A stretch of DNA of 64,000 bases from Rohdeia sp041398665 (GTDB lineage: Bacteria > Planctomycetota > UBA1135 > GCA-002686595). The notes under the pieces were generated by a model. That model was given only the letters and a program-made list of their open reading frames with translations, was not told the origin of the DNA and ran no database searches. The stretch covers positions 1 to 64,000 of the forward strand of contig JAWKUH010000027.1 of the NCBI GenBank assembly GCA_041398665.1. The letters run 5' to 3'. This document shows positions 24,020 to 32,440 of this stretch, in pieces. Both the position numbers and the translations under genes were made by a program. Position 1 is the stretch's first letter. Every line of letters starts with the position of its first letter.

Positions 24020-25597
24020 TCAGTCCCCGTCCGCGCCGTCGCCCGGCCCCGCGAACTCGTCGTCCGTGGGCACGTAGCCGAGCTGCTCGAGCACCTCGCG
24101 GTCGACGTCGGACTCGCCCAGTTCGCCGGGGAACTCGACGCGCGCGCGCCACGCGTCGAGGCGGCGCTCGAGCTCCGCGACCCGGTCGGGGTGCTGCGCG
24201 GCGAGATCGACCGGCGCCGCGGCACCGACCTGCCCGGCGAGGAGTTCGAGCGTCGGCTCGTCCTCTCCGTAGCGACCGATCGGGTGCGACACGAGCTTCC
24301 AGCCGTCGGGCGCCTCGATCGACGCAGCGCCGCGGCCGTAGGCGTACGTGTAGTCGCGCGGTTCACCGCCGCGTTCCTGCAACGCGCGACCGTCGAGCGG
24401 CGCCGGCGGCTCGACGCCGAGTGCGGCGAGGATCGTCGGGTAGACGTCGACGTTCTCGGTCCGTTCCTCCACGCGCGCGCCCGCGTCGAAGCCGGGTCCG
24501 ACGACGACGAGCGGCGTGTGCAGGATCTCGCGGTACTGCCAACCGGTGTGACCGATGGTGAAGCGCTCGCGGAACCTGTCGGCCTCGGGGCCGAGCTTCC
24601 GCCCGACGCTCGACATGCGCACGGGGTAGTCGTCGTACTCGTACAGCAGCTCGCCGTGGTCGGACGCGAGCACGATCAACGTCTCGTCCGCGACGCCGCG
24701 GACCTCGAGCTCGCGCACGAGCGAGCCGATCGCGCGGTCCACCGCACGCACCTCGCCGTCGTAGCGGTTCGAGTCGGCGATCATCCCGGTCACGGCGGTC
24801 TCGAGCACGTCGACGTCGTAGGCGGGGTTGCGACGCGCGATCCGCCCCCACGCCTCGCGCCAGCGCGGTGCGATCTCGTCCAGGTACGGCCGCGTCCCCG
24901 ACGCCGTGAAGACGTCGTCGTCGGGGAGCGGGTCGTAGGGATGGTGCGGGTCCATGAAGTGCACCCACGCGAACCACCCGCGCCCTCGATCGGTCCTCGC
25001 GAGCCATTGCTCGAAGCGTCTCGCGAGCTGGTCGCCGCGGTAGCCGACGTCCGGTCGCACGTCGTAGGTCTCGAAGCCGCGGTCGAGTCCGGAGTGGCGC
25101 CCGAGCACGCCGTTCGCGACGAAAGCCGCGGTCTCGAGGCCGCGCTCGGCGAGCACCGGCGCGAGCAACGCCGCCGTCGCCGACGGGCGGACGTAGCTGT
25201 CGTCGACGTACGTCCCGGTCATCAACGAGAGCATCGAGGGTCGCGTCCACGAGCCCTGCGCCCGGTTCTCGAGGAAGAGCGTGCCGCGCGCCGCGAGTCC
25301 GTCCACGTTCGGCGTCGCGCGCCCGTACCCGTAGCAGCCCAGCCGGTCCGCGCGCAGCGTGTCGACGACGACGAGGAGCACGTTGCGCACGCGCCGTTGG
25401 TCACCGTCGCGCTCGATCGGATCGACCGTGCTCGATGCACTCGTGTCCGATGCGCTCGTGTCCGACGCACCGGCGCCTCCCGGCCACTCGGTGGACGCGC
25501 TCGGCCCGCACGCCGTCGTCGCGAGGGCGAGGAGCGCCGCCGCGAGGGGAGCTCGCTGCGCCGAGAGCGGCGCGGTGCGTCGTCGACCATTCGTCAC
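24020..25597 (-). CDS. Sulfatase-superfamily lipoprotein lacking the formylglycine motif
   Basis: A 525-residue alkaline-phosphatase-fold hydrolase. GTG start, then a lipobox at LLALATTACG and a Ser/Thr-rich linker. Metal-binding motifs are NVLLVVVDTLRADRLGCYGY, SDHGELLYEY and FMDPHHPYDP. At the site where sulfatases carry C/S-x-P-x-R this protein reads T-R-P-S-M (in GSWTRPSMLSLMTG). It therefore cannot form formylglycine; a threonine nucleophile, as in phosphoglycerol transferases, is possible. Substrate unknown; the protein would face the periplasm. It diverges from the NTF2-like lipoprotein gene. Confidence 0.85.
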   Translation of the reverse strand: MTNGRRRTAPLSAQRAPLAAALLALATTACGPSASTEWPGGAGASDTSASDTSASSTVDPIERDGDQRRVRNVLLVVVDTLRADRLGCYGYGRATPNVDGLAARGTLFLENRAQGSWTRPSMLSLMTGTYVDDSYVRPSATAALLAPVLAERGLETAAFVANGVLGRHSGLDRGFETYDVRPDVGYRGDQLARRFEQWLARTDRGRGWFAWVHFMDPHHPYDPLPDDDVFTASGTRPYLDEIAPRWREAWGRIARRNPAYDVDVLETAVTGMIADSNRYDGEVRAVDRAIGSLVRELEVRGVADETLIVLASDHGELLYEYDDYPVRMSSVGRKLGPEADRFRERFTIGHTGWQYREILHTPLVVVGPGFDAGARVEERTENVDVYPTILAALGVEPPAPLDGRALQERGGEPRDYTYAYGRGAASIEAPDGWKLVSHPIGRYGEDEPTLELLAGQVGAAAPVDLAAQHPDRVAELERRLDAWRARVEFPGELGESDVDREVLEQLGYVPTDDEFAGPGDGADGD

Positions 25598-25791
25598 GAC
25601 CGATCGGTACCCCGGGGGCACGCCCCGGTTTCGGCGGAGCGACGCGCGATCGGCGACGAGGACGCGCGCGTCGGAGGTTGCGCGCGCCGCCGAGCGAGAG
25701 CGCTCCGATCCGCAGGAGCGCCCCTCCCGGGACGGGCTCCGACGACGGAGCGGGACCTCGCGGCCGCGCGCGCCCGCTGCATACTGTCCCG

Positions 25792-26421
25792 ATGCTCGTA
25801 CGTCCGACGGCGATCGTCGCGTGCTTCGCCCTGCCGTTCGCGGCGGGCCTCGGCGGTTGTCGCGCGACCGAGGTGGAGGTCGAGGAGCACGCGGACGGAC
25901 CGAGCGCGGCGGAGAGCGCGGGCGTGCTCGCCGCCGTGGACGAGCTCTATCGCGCGTTCTGCTTCGAACCCGGCGGCGAGGCCGACTGGGACGCGATGCG
26001 CGCCCTGTTCTGCGACGGCGCGGCCTTCGTCGCGCCGCTCGGACGCGGGCAGGTCCCGCGCGCCGTCGACGCCGACGCGTTCGTCGGCGACTTCCAGGAC
26101 TGGATCCGTTCGTCGCGCGTCGGTCGCACCGGCTTCCACGAGATCGTGACGCACGTCGACGTCGAACTCTTCGGCACCGTCGCGCACACCTTCGTGGTGT
26201 TCGACGGCGTCGTACCGGAGAGCGGCGTCGACGCGGCGGGCGGGCCGGACGCCGCCGCACGCATGCGCACGCGCGGCGTCGACTCGATCGAGTGGGCGCG
26301 CAGCGGCGAGCGCTGGCTGCTCGTCTCGTTCACGACGCAGTACGCGAGCCGCGACCTCCCCGTCCCCGCGCGCCTCGAGAGCGAGGCGAACGCGTTCGCC
26401 GTCCCGCGCTCGGAGGAGTGA
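25792..26421 (+). CDS. NTF2/SnoaL-like lipoprotein
   Basis: A 209-residue protein with signal MLVRPTAIVACFALPFAAG and lipobox GLGGC. The mature part has the cone-shaped NTF2-like pattern: an N-terminal helix AVDELYRAFC, the MRALFCDGAAFVAP strand, an HVDVELFGTVAHTFVVFDG sheet and the closing SIEWARSGERWLLVSFTTQY. Such domains bind small ligands or act as immunity or isomerase folds; no catalytic dyad is obvious. The stop is 4 bases before the GTG of the ion-channel gene, so the two are probably one operon. Confidence 0.75.
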   Translation: MLVRPTAIVACFALPFAAGLGGCRATEVEVEEHADGPSAAESAGVLAAVDELYRAFCFEPGGEADWDAMRALFCDGAAFVAPLGRGQVPRAVDADAFVGDFQDWIRSSRVGRTGFHEIVTHVDVELFGTVAHTFVVFDGVVPESGVDAAGGPDAAARMRTRGVDSIEWARSGERWLLVSFTTQYASRDLPVPARLESEANAFAVPRSEE

Positions 26422-26425
26422 GGGC

Positions 26426-28393
26426 GTGGTCACCCCCGCACACGAGGTCGGCCCGCTGCGCCGCGCGATCCGCTTCCGGCTCGAGCGCTGGATCCAGGGC
26501 GGCGCACTGAACCAGATCCTCTTCGCGGCGACGTTGATCGCGGGCGTCGCGATCACCGGCGGGCTGTTCGCGTGGCTCCTGTCGGACGAGTTCGCCGGTC
26601 CGTTCGACGCGATCTGGTGGTCGTTCCTGCGGCTCACCGACCCGGGCTACCTCGGGGACGACGAGGGCGCCGTGCTGCGCACGATCTCGACGGCGATCAC
26701 GCTGTGCGGGTACGTGCTCTTCATGGGTTCGCTCGTCGCGATCATGACGAGCTGGCTGACCCAGACGCTGCGTCGACTCGAGAGCGGCCTGACGCCGATC
26801 TCGATGAAGGGGCACGTCGTCGTGCTCGGTTGGACGAACCGCACGCCGGAGACGATCGCGAAGCTGCTCGGGGCACAGGGACGCCTGCGCCGCTTCCTGG
26901 ACGAACGCGGGCTCCGGAAGCTGCAGGTCGTCGTCCTCGCCGAGCCCGTCGACGCCGCGCGCCGACTCGAACTCGCGGAAGCCGTCGGGCCGCTCTGGAA
27001 CGACTCGCAGGTGCACCTGCGCTCGGGCTCGTCGCTCGAGGAGGAGGACCTCGAGCGACTCGACGTCCGCCGCGCGTCCGCGATCGTCGTGCCTGCGTCC
27101 GACTTCGAGCTCGGCGGCGCCGAACTCACGGACACGCGCGTCGTGAAGACGCTGCTGACGCTGCGCAGGCTGCTCGAGACCGTGCCCGAGGGCGACCGTC
27201 CGCTCGTCGTCGCCGAGGTGCTCGAGCCGAACAACGCGAACATCGCGGAGACGGCCTTCGGACCCGGACTCGAGGTCGTCGCCAGTGAGGTCGTGATCAG
27301 CCGCATCATCGCGCAGAGCGTGCGTCACCACCGACTCTCGCGCGTCATCTTCGAGCTGCTCTCGCACCGCCAGGGACACTCGCTCTACGTGCGGCGCTTC
27401 ACGGATCTCGCGGGCGCGAACCCGCTCGCGCTGCTGTCGCGCTTCCCGCGCGCGATCGTGCTCGGCGCCGTCCGCAGGGAGGGAGCGCGCAACCGCACCT
27501 ACCTGTGCCCGCCGCGTGACTTCGCGCTGCGCGAGGACGACCTGCTCGTGTTCCTCGCACGCGAGTACAAGGACTGCGAGCCGCTCGAGGCGTGCACGCT
27601 CGAGCTGCCGAAGCAGGTGGAGTCGGCCGCCGGGACGAGCGCGGAAGGTTCGCTCCACCGCGTGCTGATCCTGGGCTGGAGCTACAAGGTCGACTCGATC
27701 CTGGCCGAGCTGGGCTGTTCGGGCGCCGGCCCGTTCGACGTGACGATCGTGTCGCGCACCGAGGTCGGCGAGCGACAGATCCAGCTCACCGGGACGGTCA
27801 TCGACGAGCGCCGCGTCACGGTGCGGCACGTCGTCGCGGACTACTCGAACCTGGCCGTGCTCGAATCGCTCGAACCGGCTCGGTTCGACAGCATCGCGTT
27901 CCTCGCCAGCGCGTCCATGGCGACGAGCGAGCAGTCGGACGCGCGGACGATCCTCGGCTACGCGCTCGTGCGCTCGATGCTGGCCGAGCTCGAGGACCCG
28001 CCGGAGGTGATCGTCGAGCTGCTCGACCCGACGAACTCGAAGCTCTTCACGGGGACGCGCGACGTCATGCTCGTGAGTCCGCGCGTGCTGAGCCACATGC
28101 TCGCGCACGTGTGCCTGCGCCCCGAGCTGAACGGCGTCTACTCCGAGCTGTTCGTCGCCGGCGGCGTCGAACTCGTGCTCCGGCGCGCGGCCGCGTTCGG
28201 CGTGGCGGGCCGCCCCGTCGTGTTCGACGAGGTGCAGCGCGAAGCGGTCCGCCGAGGCGAGATCGCGCTCGGTTTCGTCCGCGCGCCCGGGACCTCGCGC
28301 CAGTCGTTCGAACTCGACCCCGACCGCGCGACGTCGTTCCAGCTCGACGCGGAGGACGAACTGATCGTCCTCGCCAGCGACCGCGAGGAGTGA
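26426..28393 (+). CDS. CASTOR/POLLUX-type ion channel with RCK-like domains
   Basis: A 655-residue protein. Residues about 28-55 and 80-110 form two membrane helices flanking a pore loop (IWWSFLRLTDPGYLGDDEG). Two Rossmann-like regulatory lobes follow: MKGHVVVLGWTNRTPETI near 130 and HRVLILGWSYKVDSILAELG near 415, the GW(T/S)xx signature of CASTOR/POLLUX channels. The C-terminal SELFVAGGVELVLRRAA and DDLLVFLA/DELIVLASD repeats fit RCK lobes. Plant homologues pass cations at the nuclear envelope; bacterial roles are poorly known. GTG start, 4 bases behind the NTF2-like gene. Confidence 0.9.
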   Translation: MVTPAHEVGPLRRAIRFRLERWIQGGALNQILFAATLIAGVAITGGLFAWLLSDEFAGPFDAIWWSFLRLTDPGYLGDDEGAVLRTISTAITLCGYVLFMGSLVAIMTSWLTQTLRRLESGLTPISMKGHVVVLGWTNRTPETIAKLLGAQGRLRRFLDERGLRKLQVVVLAEPVDAARRLELAEAVGPLWNDSQVHLRSGSSLEEEDLERLDVRRASAIVVPASDFELGGAELTDTRVVKTLLTLRRLLETVPEGDRPLVVAEVLEPNNANIAETAFGPGLEVVASEVVISRIIAQSVRHHRLSRVIFELLSHRQGHSLYVRRFTDLAGANPLALLSRFPRAIVLGAVRREGARNRTYLCPPRDFALREDDLLVFLAREYKDCEPLEACTLELPKQVESAAGTSAEGSLHRVLILGWSYKVDSILAELGCSGAGPFDVTIVSRTEVGERQIQLTGTVIDERRVTVRHVVADYSNLAVLESLEPARFDSIAFLASASMATSEQSDARTILGYALVRSMLAELEDPPEVIVELLDPTNSKLFTGTRDVMLVSPRVLSHMLAHVCLRPELNGVYSELFVAGGVELVLRRAAAFGVAGRPVVFDEVQREAVRRGEIALGFVRAPGTSRQSFELDPDRATSFQLDAEDELIVLASDREE

Positions 28394-28506
28394 GCGGGAC
28401 GGAGCGGCCGGTCGCGCACCACGGCCGCGCTCCGGTTGGTTAGCTTCGACCTGTCCCGCGCACCCCGCCGACGTCCGGAGCGGTGCGCCGTACCGAGGAG
28501 AACGAC

Positions 28507-29829
28507 ATGCGAACGACGACCATGGCGCTCGTGTTCGCGGCCGCGGCGGCCCTGCCCGCGGTCGCAGCGAGCGGCGACGACTTCGCCCGCGAGGGCGACC
28601 GCACGAACAAGGACCCGCTCGAGGGCAAGGCGCCGCCCGCGCTGCGCGTCGAGAACTGGATGAACGTCGAGGGCGACGCCCTCGCGCTCTCCGACCTGCG
28701 CGGCAAGGTGGTGCTGCTCGACTTCTGGGGCACCTGGTGAGGACCGTGCCGCGCGGCGGTCCCGAAGCTCATCGAGCTGCAGGACCGCCTCGGCGACCAG
28801 GGTCTGGTCGTCATCGGCGTGCACACGACGAACAGCGGCGAGAAGATGGCCGACTTCGTCCGTGAACAGGGCATCGACTATCCCGTGGCGATCGACGTCG
28901 CGAACGCCACGACGGGTGCGTTCGCGGTCGACAGCTACCCCGACTACTACCTGATCGACCGCGCGGGCAACCTGCGCGTGGCGGACCTCGCGAACGGCGA
29001 CCTCGAGCGCGCGCTCGGCGTCCTCCTCGCCGAGCCGCCGCCGATCGAGGCGGCCCTCGCCGACGCCGCCGCGACGGCCTCGTTCAAGGAGACGCGCATC
29101 CTCGCCTTCGTCGGCGACGGCGCCGCGATCGACGCGCTGGGTGCGCTCGGGCGCGGCGACCGCGACTTCGCCCAACTCGTGCGCAACGAGTACGCGGTGG
29201 CGAAGGTCGACGCGGCCGCGAACCCCGAACTCGCGGCGCGACTCCGCGGCGAACTCGAAGCGTCGACCGGCGCGTTCGTCGCCGCGCTCGACGAGGACGG
29301 CGTGCTGCTCGGCAGCGTCGCGGCACGCGGTCTCGACGCGGCGGGCCTGAAGCGCTTCCTCGAACGCCACCAGCTCCCGCGCAAGGACGCGGAGGTGCTG
29401 TGGACCCAGGCGCTCGAACGCGCGACGCGCGAGAACAAGCGGGTGATGGTGCACCTCGGTGCACCGTGGTGAGGATGGTGCTGGAAGCTCGAGGAGTTCC
29501 TCGGGCGCGACGACGTGGCACCCCTGATCGAGAGCGACTACGTCCTCCTCAAGATCGACACCGAGCGACACCTCCACGGCGAGGAGGTCGCGAAGCGGCT
29601 GCGCGGCAGTGACGCCGGCGGCATCCCCTGGACGCTCGTCACGGACGCCGACGGCAAGGCGCTCGTCTCGAGCGACGGACCCGACGGCAACATCGGTTGC
29701 CCGATGACGCCGGCCGAACGCGCCTGGTTCGTCGAGATGCTGCGTCGCACGCGCACGCGCCTCACCGACGACGAACTCGGTCGCCTCGAGGCCGCGCTGG
29801 CGGCGTTCGCGAAGGCGGACGGGCGCTGA
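28507..29829 (+). CDS. Exported double-thioredoxin protein with two predicted selenocysteines (UGA readthrough)
   Basis: Reading through in-frame UGA at 28738-28740 and 29470-29472 gives one 440-residue protein. It starts at the ATG behind GAGGAG (MRTTTMALVFAAAA..., signal peptide, cleavage near AVAAS). Domain 1 (about 30-165) is TlpA/AhpC-like: VVLLDFWGTW-U78-GPCRAAVPKL. A middle thioredoxin-like module (about 190-290) has no CxxC. Domain 3 has VMVHLGAPW-U322-GWCWKLEEFL. Both UGAs sit exactly at the nucleophilic Cys of CxxC and the frame continues on either side. An indel could not do this. Likely a periplasmic disulfide/peroxide redox protein. selA, selB and selC are not in the window. Confidence 0.85.
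28741..28788 (+). promoter_or_regulatory. Possible SECIS hairpin after first UGA
   Basis: Directly after the UGA, GGACCG (28741-28746) can pair with CGGTCC (28757-28762). A competing and longer fold pairs GCGGTCC (28756-28762) with GGACCGC (28782-28788) and inside it AGCTC with GAGCT around an ATC loop. The apical loop then starts 30 bases past the UGA, within the usual bacterial spacing, but it lacks a G at its first two positions. Support is therefore moderate. Confidence 0.4.
29487..29506 (+). promoter_or_regulatory. Candidate bacterial SECIS hairpin after second UGA
   Basis: Positions 29487-29494 (GCTCGAGG) pair with 29499-29506 (CCTCGGGC) as eight pairs, one a G-U, closing an AGUU tetraloop. 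The loop begins 22 bases after the UGA and has G at its second position. These match the recalled rules for bacterial SECIS elements: spacing 16-37, short loop, G among the first two loop bases. The hairpin is inside the coding sequence, as in other bacteria. Confidence 0.6.
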
Positions 29830-29835
29830 GACGAC

Positions 29836-29871
29836 GTCGCCCCGGCCGGCCACGCGGTCCGCCGGGGCGAC
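29836..29871. terminator. Bidirectional terminator hairpin
   Basis: GTCGCCCCGGC (29836-29846) and GCCGGGGCGAC (29861-29871) form a perfect 11-pair stem with a 14-base loop between the convergent selenoprotein and CNNM-type genes. No long T run follows on either side. Confidence 0.65.
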
Positions 29872-29893
29872 GCCTTCCTACGAAGGACTCGAC

Positions 29894-30952
29894 CTACTCC
29901 GTGTCACCCTCGCTGCCCGAGCCGAGGCGGCGGAGGCGGGCGCGCTCGAGTGCGTACTTCTGCATGTCCTCGACCGGGTCGTGCTCGTCGACGATCTCGG
30001 TGCCGAGCAGCTTCTCGAGCACGTCCTCGAGCGTGACGACGCCCTCGAAGCCGCCGTACTCGTCCGCGACGGCGCAGATGTGCATCTTCTCCGCGAGGAA
30101 CAGGTCGAGAAGCTCGTGCGCCGGCATCGACTCCGGCACGAAGCGGACGGGTCGCGCGAGGTCGCGGAGCAGGAGTTCACCGTCCGGCCGGCGCAGTGCG
30201 ACGTCCACCACCTCGCGGCGGTGAACGATGCCGACGACGCGGTCGCTGTCCCCGCCCTCGACGATCGGGACGCGACTGTGGACCCAGCGCTCGAGCCGGT
30301 CGACGACTTTCGCGACCGGGAGGTCGGCATCGAGCGTCTCGACGACGGTGCGCGGCGTGCGCAGTTCGCCGGCCGTGCTGCGGTCGAGCTTGAGCGCGTT
30401 CTCGACCCAACGCCGTTCCTGACGGCGAACGCTGCCTCCGCGCGCGGCGAGCTTCGTGAACACGACGATCTCGTCCTCGCTCGGTCCGCGCGCGGCCAGC
30501 GGTCCGGTGAGGGTGTGCATCGCGCGCCGCGCGATCCAGACGATCGGCCAGACCGCGACGATCATGACCTGGATCGGCCACACGACGGGGATCGCCAGCC
30601 GGTCCGCGTAGCGCACGCCGAGGCTCTTCGGGACGATCTCCGTGAGCGCGAGGACGAGAAACGTGAACACCGACGCGAAGACACCGAGCGCCGCGTCCCC
30701 GTACTCGGCTCCGACCATCGCTCCGCACCACGCGGAACCGACGGTGTGCGCGATGGTGTTGACCGTGAGGATCGCGGCGATGGGTGCCTCGACGTCCTCG
30801 CGCATGCGCGCGAGACGAGTCGCGGCGGCACCGCCGCCCTGCGCGAGCAGCGCGACGCGAGCCGGTGAGACCGAGTAGAGCGCGGCCTCGAAGAGCGAGC
30901 AGAAGAACGATGCGAGGAGCGTGGCTCCCGCGACGACGAGGATCGCTGTCAT
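29894..30952 (-). CDS. CNNM/CorC-type transporter: DUF21 membrane domain plus CBS pair
   Basis: A 352-residue protein. Residues 1-165 hold the DUF21 (CNNM) membrane domain with about four helices, including VNTIAHTVGSAWCGAMVGAE and VLALTEIVPKSLGVRYADRL, the conserved TE(I/L)xPK motif. A tandem CBS pair follows (LRTPRTVVETLDADLPVAKV; HICAVADEYGGFEGVVTLEDV). The CorC C-terminal domain is absent or truncated after ELVG-like LGTEIVDEHDPVEDMQ. The family handles magnesium or cobalt homeostasis. The ATG giving MTAILVVAGATLL was chosen over upstream arginine-rich sequence. Confidence 0.88.
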   Translation of the reverse strand: MTAILVVAGATLLASFFCSLFEAALYSVSPARVALLAQGGGAAATRLARMREDVEAPIAAILTVNTIAHTVGSAWCGAMVGAEYGDAALGVFASVFTFLVLALTEIVPKSLGVRYADRLAIPVVWPIQVMIVAVWPIVWIARRAMHTLTGPLAARGPSEDEIVVFTKLAARGGSVRRQERRWVENALKLDRSTAGELRTPRTVVETLDADLPVAKVVDRLERWVHSRVPIVEGGDSDRVVGIVHRREVVDVALRRPDGELLLRDLARPVRFVPESMPAHELLDLFLAEKMHICAVADEYGGFEGVVTLEDVLEKLLGTEIVDEHDPVEDMQKYALERARLRRLGSGSEGDTE

Positions 30953-31168
30953 GGACGATGTCGGGCCGCTTCGCCGATCGGTCGGAGGGGCGCGAGCGCC
31001 ACGCCTCGCCACACGAACCCGCTGCGTGCAGGGTACCGGAGCACGACGTGCGGCGACGGCGCCGTCCGCACGCTCGCCTCCCGACCTCGCGCGCATCCGT
31101 CCCGAGCTCGACGATCTCGAGCAGGCGCCAGGCACGCACCCATCGCGGGGCCCGGGTAGGCTCCGCGC

Positions 31169-31913
31169 ATGTTCGCCGCGCTCCCCGTGCTCCGACCAGA
31201 CTTCGCCCACTCCGCCTCGGCCGCGTTGGTCGCGAGCTTCACCGCGTACCTCCTCGTGCTCCTGCCGATGGCCGCAGTCACGTCGAGCCGACGACTGCGG
31301 CGGCGAGGGGAGCCCGGGAGCGCCCCGTCCCCGGCGGGCCCGTTGCGGCGTCAGATCGTCGTGGGGACGCTCCTCAACCTCGCCGTCGTGGCCGTCTTCG
31401 CCTGGGTGGTCGCGGACCGCACCTGGTTCGATCCGTTCGCGATCGAAGCCCTCGGCGCGCGAGATCGGCCTGGGGGCGGCGGCGCTCGCGACCTGCCTCG
31501 GCGCCCGCGCGGTCCACGTCCGCACCGTCCGGAGCGAGGTGCGCCGCCGCTCACCGCTCCTGATCGCGGTCCCGCGCAACGGCACGGAGTGGGCGATCGC
31601 GATCTTCGTGTGCGTCCTCGCCGGCTTCTCGGAGGAGCTCGCGTACCGCGGTGTGCTCGTCCACGTGTTGGAGCCTCGGACCGGGCACCTCGGGGCTGCG
31701 CTCCTCTCGGCCGTCGCGTTCGCGGCGGCCCACGCCGTCCAGGGCGTCCGCACCATGGTGACGATCCTCGTGATCGCGCTCGTCCTGCAGCTCCTCGTCG
31801 ACGCGACCCACACGCTCGTCGTCGCGATGGTCGTCCACGCCTCCTACGACGTGGTCGCCAAGGTGCTGTTCGCGCGTTTCGCGCGGCGCGAGGGGCTGCT
31901 CGAAGCGGCGTGA
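31169..31913 (+). CDS. CPBP-family intramembrane metalloprotease (frameshifted)
   Basis: The ATG at 31169 reads MFAALPVLRPDFAHSAS... through three hydrophobic segments. Near 31460 the frame must shift by one base to continue as GLGAAALATCLGARAVHVR. The C-terminal half has the CPBP (Abi/CAAX protease) motifs: EELAYRG, AAFAAAHAVQG-type AVAFAAAHAVQG and MVVHASYDV. Motif 1 glutamates and the later histidines would bind the metal in the membrane. Total length about 248 residues. A prenyl-protein-like or bacteriocin-related protease role is family inference; the substrate is unknown. The single frame break is likely a sequence error. Confidence 0.8.
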
Positions 31914-32009
31914 ATCGAGGCGACCCTCATCGTTCCCGAGACTCCATACGAAAAAAGTCTGGAATTCAGTGAGCACAGGACGCGAAACGTCCGTTAGATC
32001 TACGCGACG

Positions 32010-32141
32010 CGATGAAGCAACACACGAACAGCACCCGCGGTGCCTCCGGCGCCATTCGGCCGAACGCGGCCGTTCTCGCGCTGTTCGCGCCCTACGCCGA
32101 TCAGCTGGATTCCTGCTCGGAGGAGCCTCCGGGCACCTGAT
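32010..32141 (+). CDS. Mini-ORF A, unknown (MKQHTNSTRGA...)
   Basis: A 43-residue open frame starting MKQHTNSTRGASGAIRPNAA with a short hydrophobic patch (AVLALFAPYA) and ending DQLDSCSEEPPGT. No Shine-Dalgarno is evident. It is followed at 32187-32220 by a strong hairpin. A second mini-ORF with a similar start and its own hairpin follows, which is the only reason to list it. It could be non-coding leader sequence. Confidence 0.25.
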
Positions 32142-32186
32142 CCCACGCCCATTCGACGCGCGCTCCTCCATCGGGGCGCGCCGGAC

Positions 32187-32220
32187 GAAGAGCCCGGGAT
32201 CCGCAGGACCCGGGCTCTTC
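32187..32220 (+). terminator. Strong hairpin after mini-ORF A
   Basis: GAAGAGCCCGGG (32187-32198) pairs perfectly with CCCGGGCTCTTC (32209-32220), extended inside by TCC/GGA around a GCA loop. About 15 pairs in total. No T run follows, so it may act as an attenuator, an RNA-stabilising hairpin or a terminator. Confidence 0.55.
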
Positions 32221-32277
32221 GCGTTCCGGGCGACCTCCTCCCGGCCGACGCCACGACGAACACACCTGGAAGAACGA

Positions 32278-32366
32278 TGAAGAACACCTCCACGTACGCA
32301 CGCGCGCTCGATCCGCGCCCCTGCTCGATCCTCGAACAGGGCGCGAGCGAGGACTCGCGCACCTAG
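32278..32366 (+). CDS. Mini-ORF B, unknown (MKNTSTYARAL...)
   Basis: A 29-residue open frame starting MKNTSTYARALDPRPCSILE, closely behind GGAAGAA as possible Shine-Dalgarno. It shares the MK-x-T opening and a C-S pair with mini-ORF A and is likewise followed by a perfect GC hairpin. The start ATG lies at about 32277-32279. No family is known to me. Confidence 0.25.
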
Positions 32367-32409
32367 CACCCCACCGCGAACACCGCGCACGCCACGGCGT
32401 GCGCCGTCC

Positions 32410-32440
32410 GAGGCCCGGGGACACAGGTTCCCCGGGCCTC
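32410..32440 (+). terminator. Strong hairpin after mini-ORF B
   Basis: GAGGCCCGGGGA (32410-32421) pairs with TCCCCGGGCCTC (32429-32440) as a perfect 12-pair stem with a 7-base loop. Its core (GGCCCGGG) resembles that of the hairpin after mini-ORF A. A weak GTCGTGTCGG follows rather than a T run. Confidence 0.55.

Noticed and set aside
28481..29829. Three separate genes or a pseudogene with two nonsense mutations at the thioredoxin locus
   Set aside because: The frame and homology run unbroken across both UGAs, which sit exactly on active-site Cys codons. No ribosome site precedes the downstream pieces.
31169..31913. Programmed frameshift in the CPBP protease gene
   Set aside because: No slippery heptamer or downstream structure is seen, and similar one-base breaks occur in many genes of the window.
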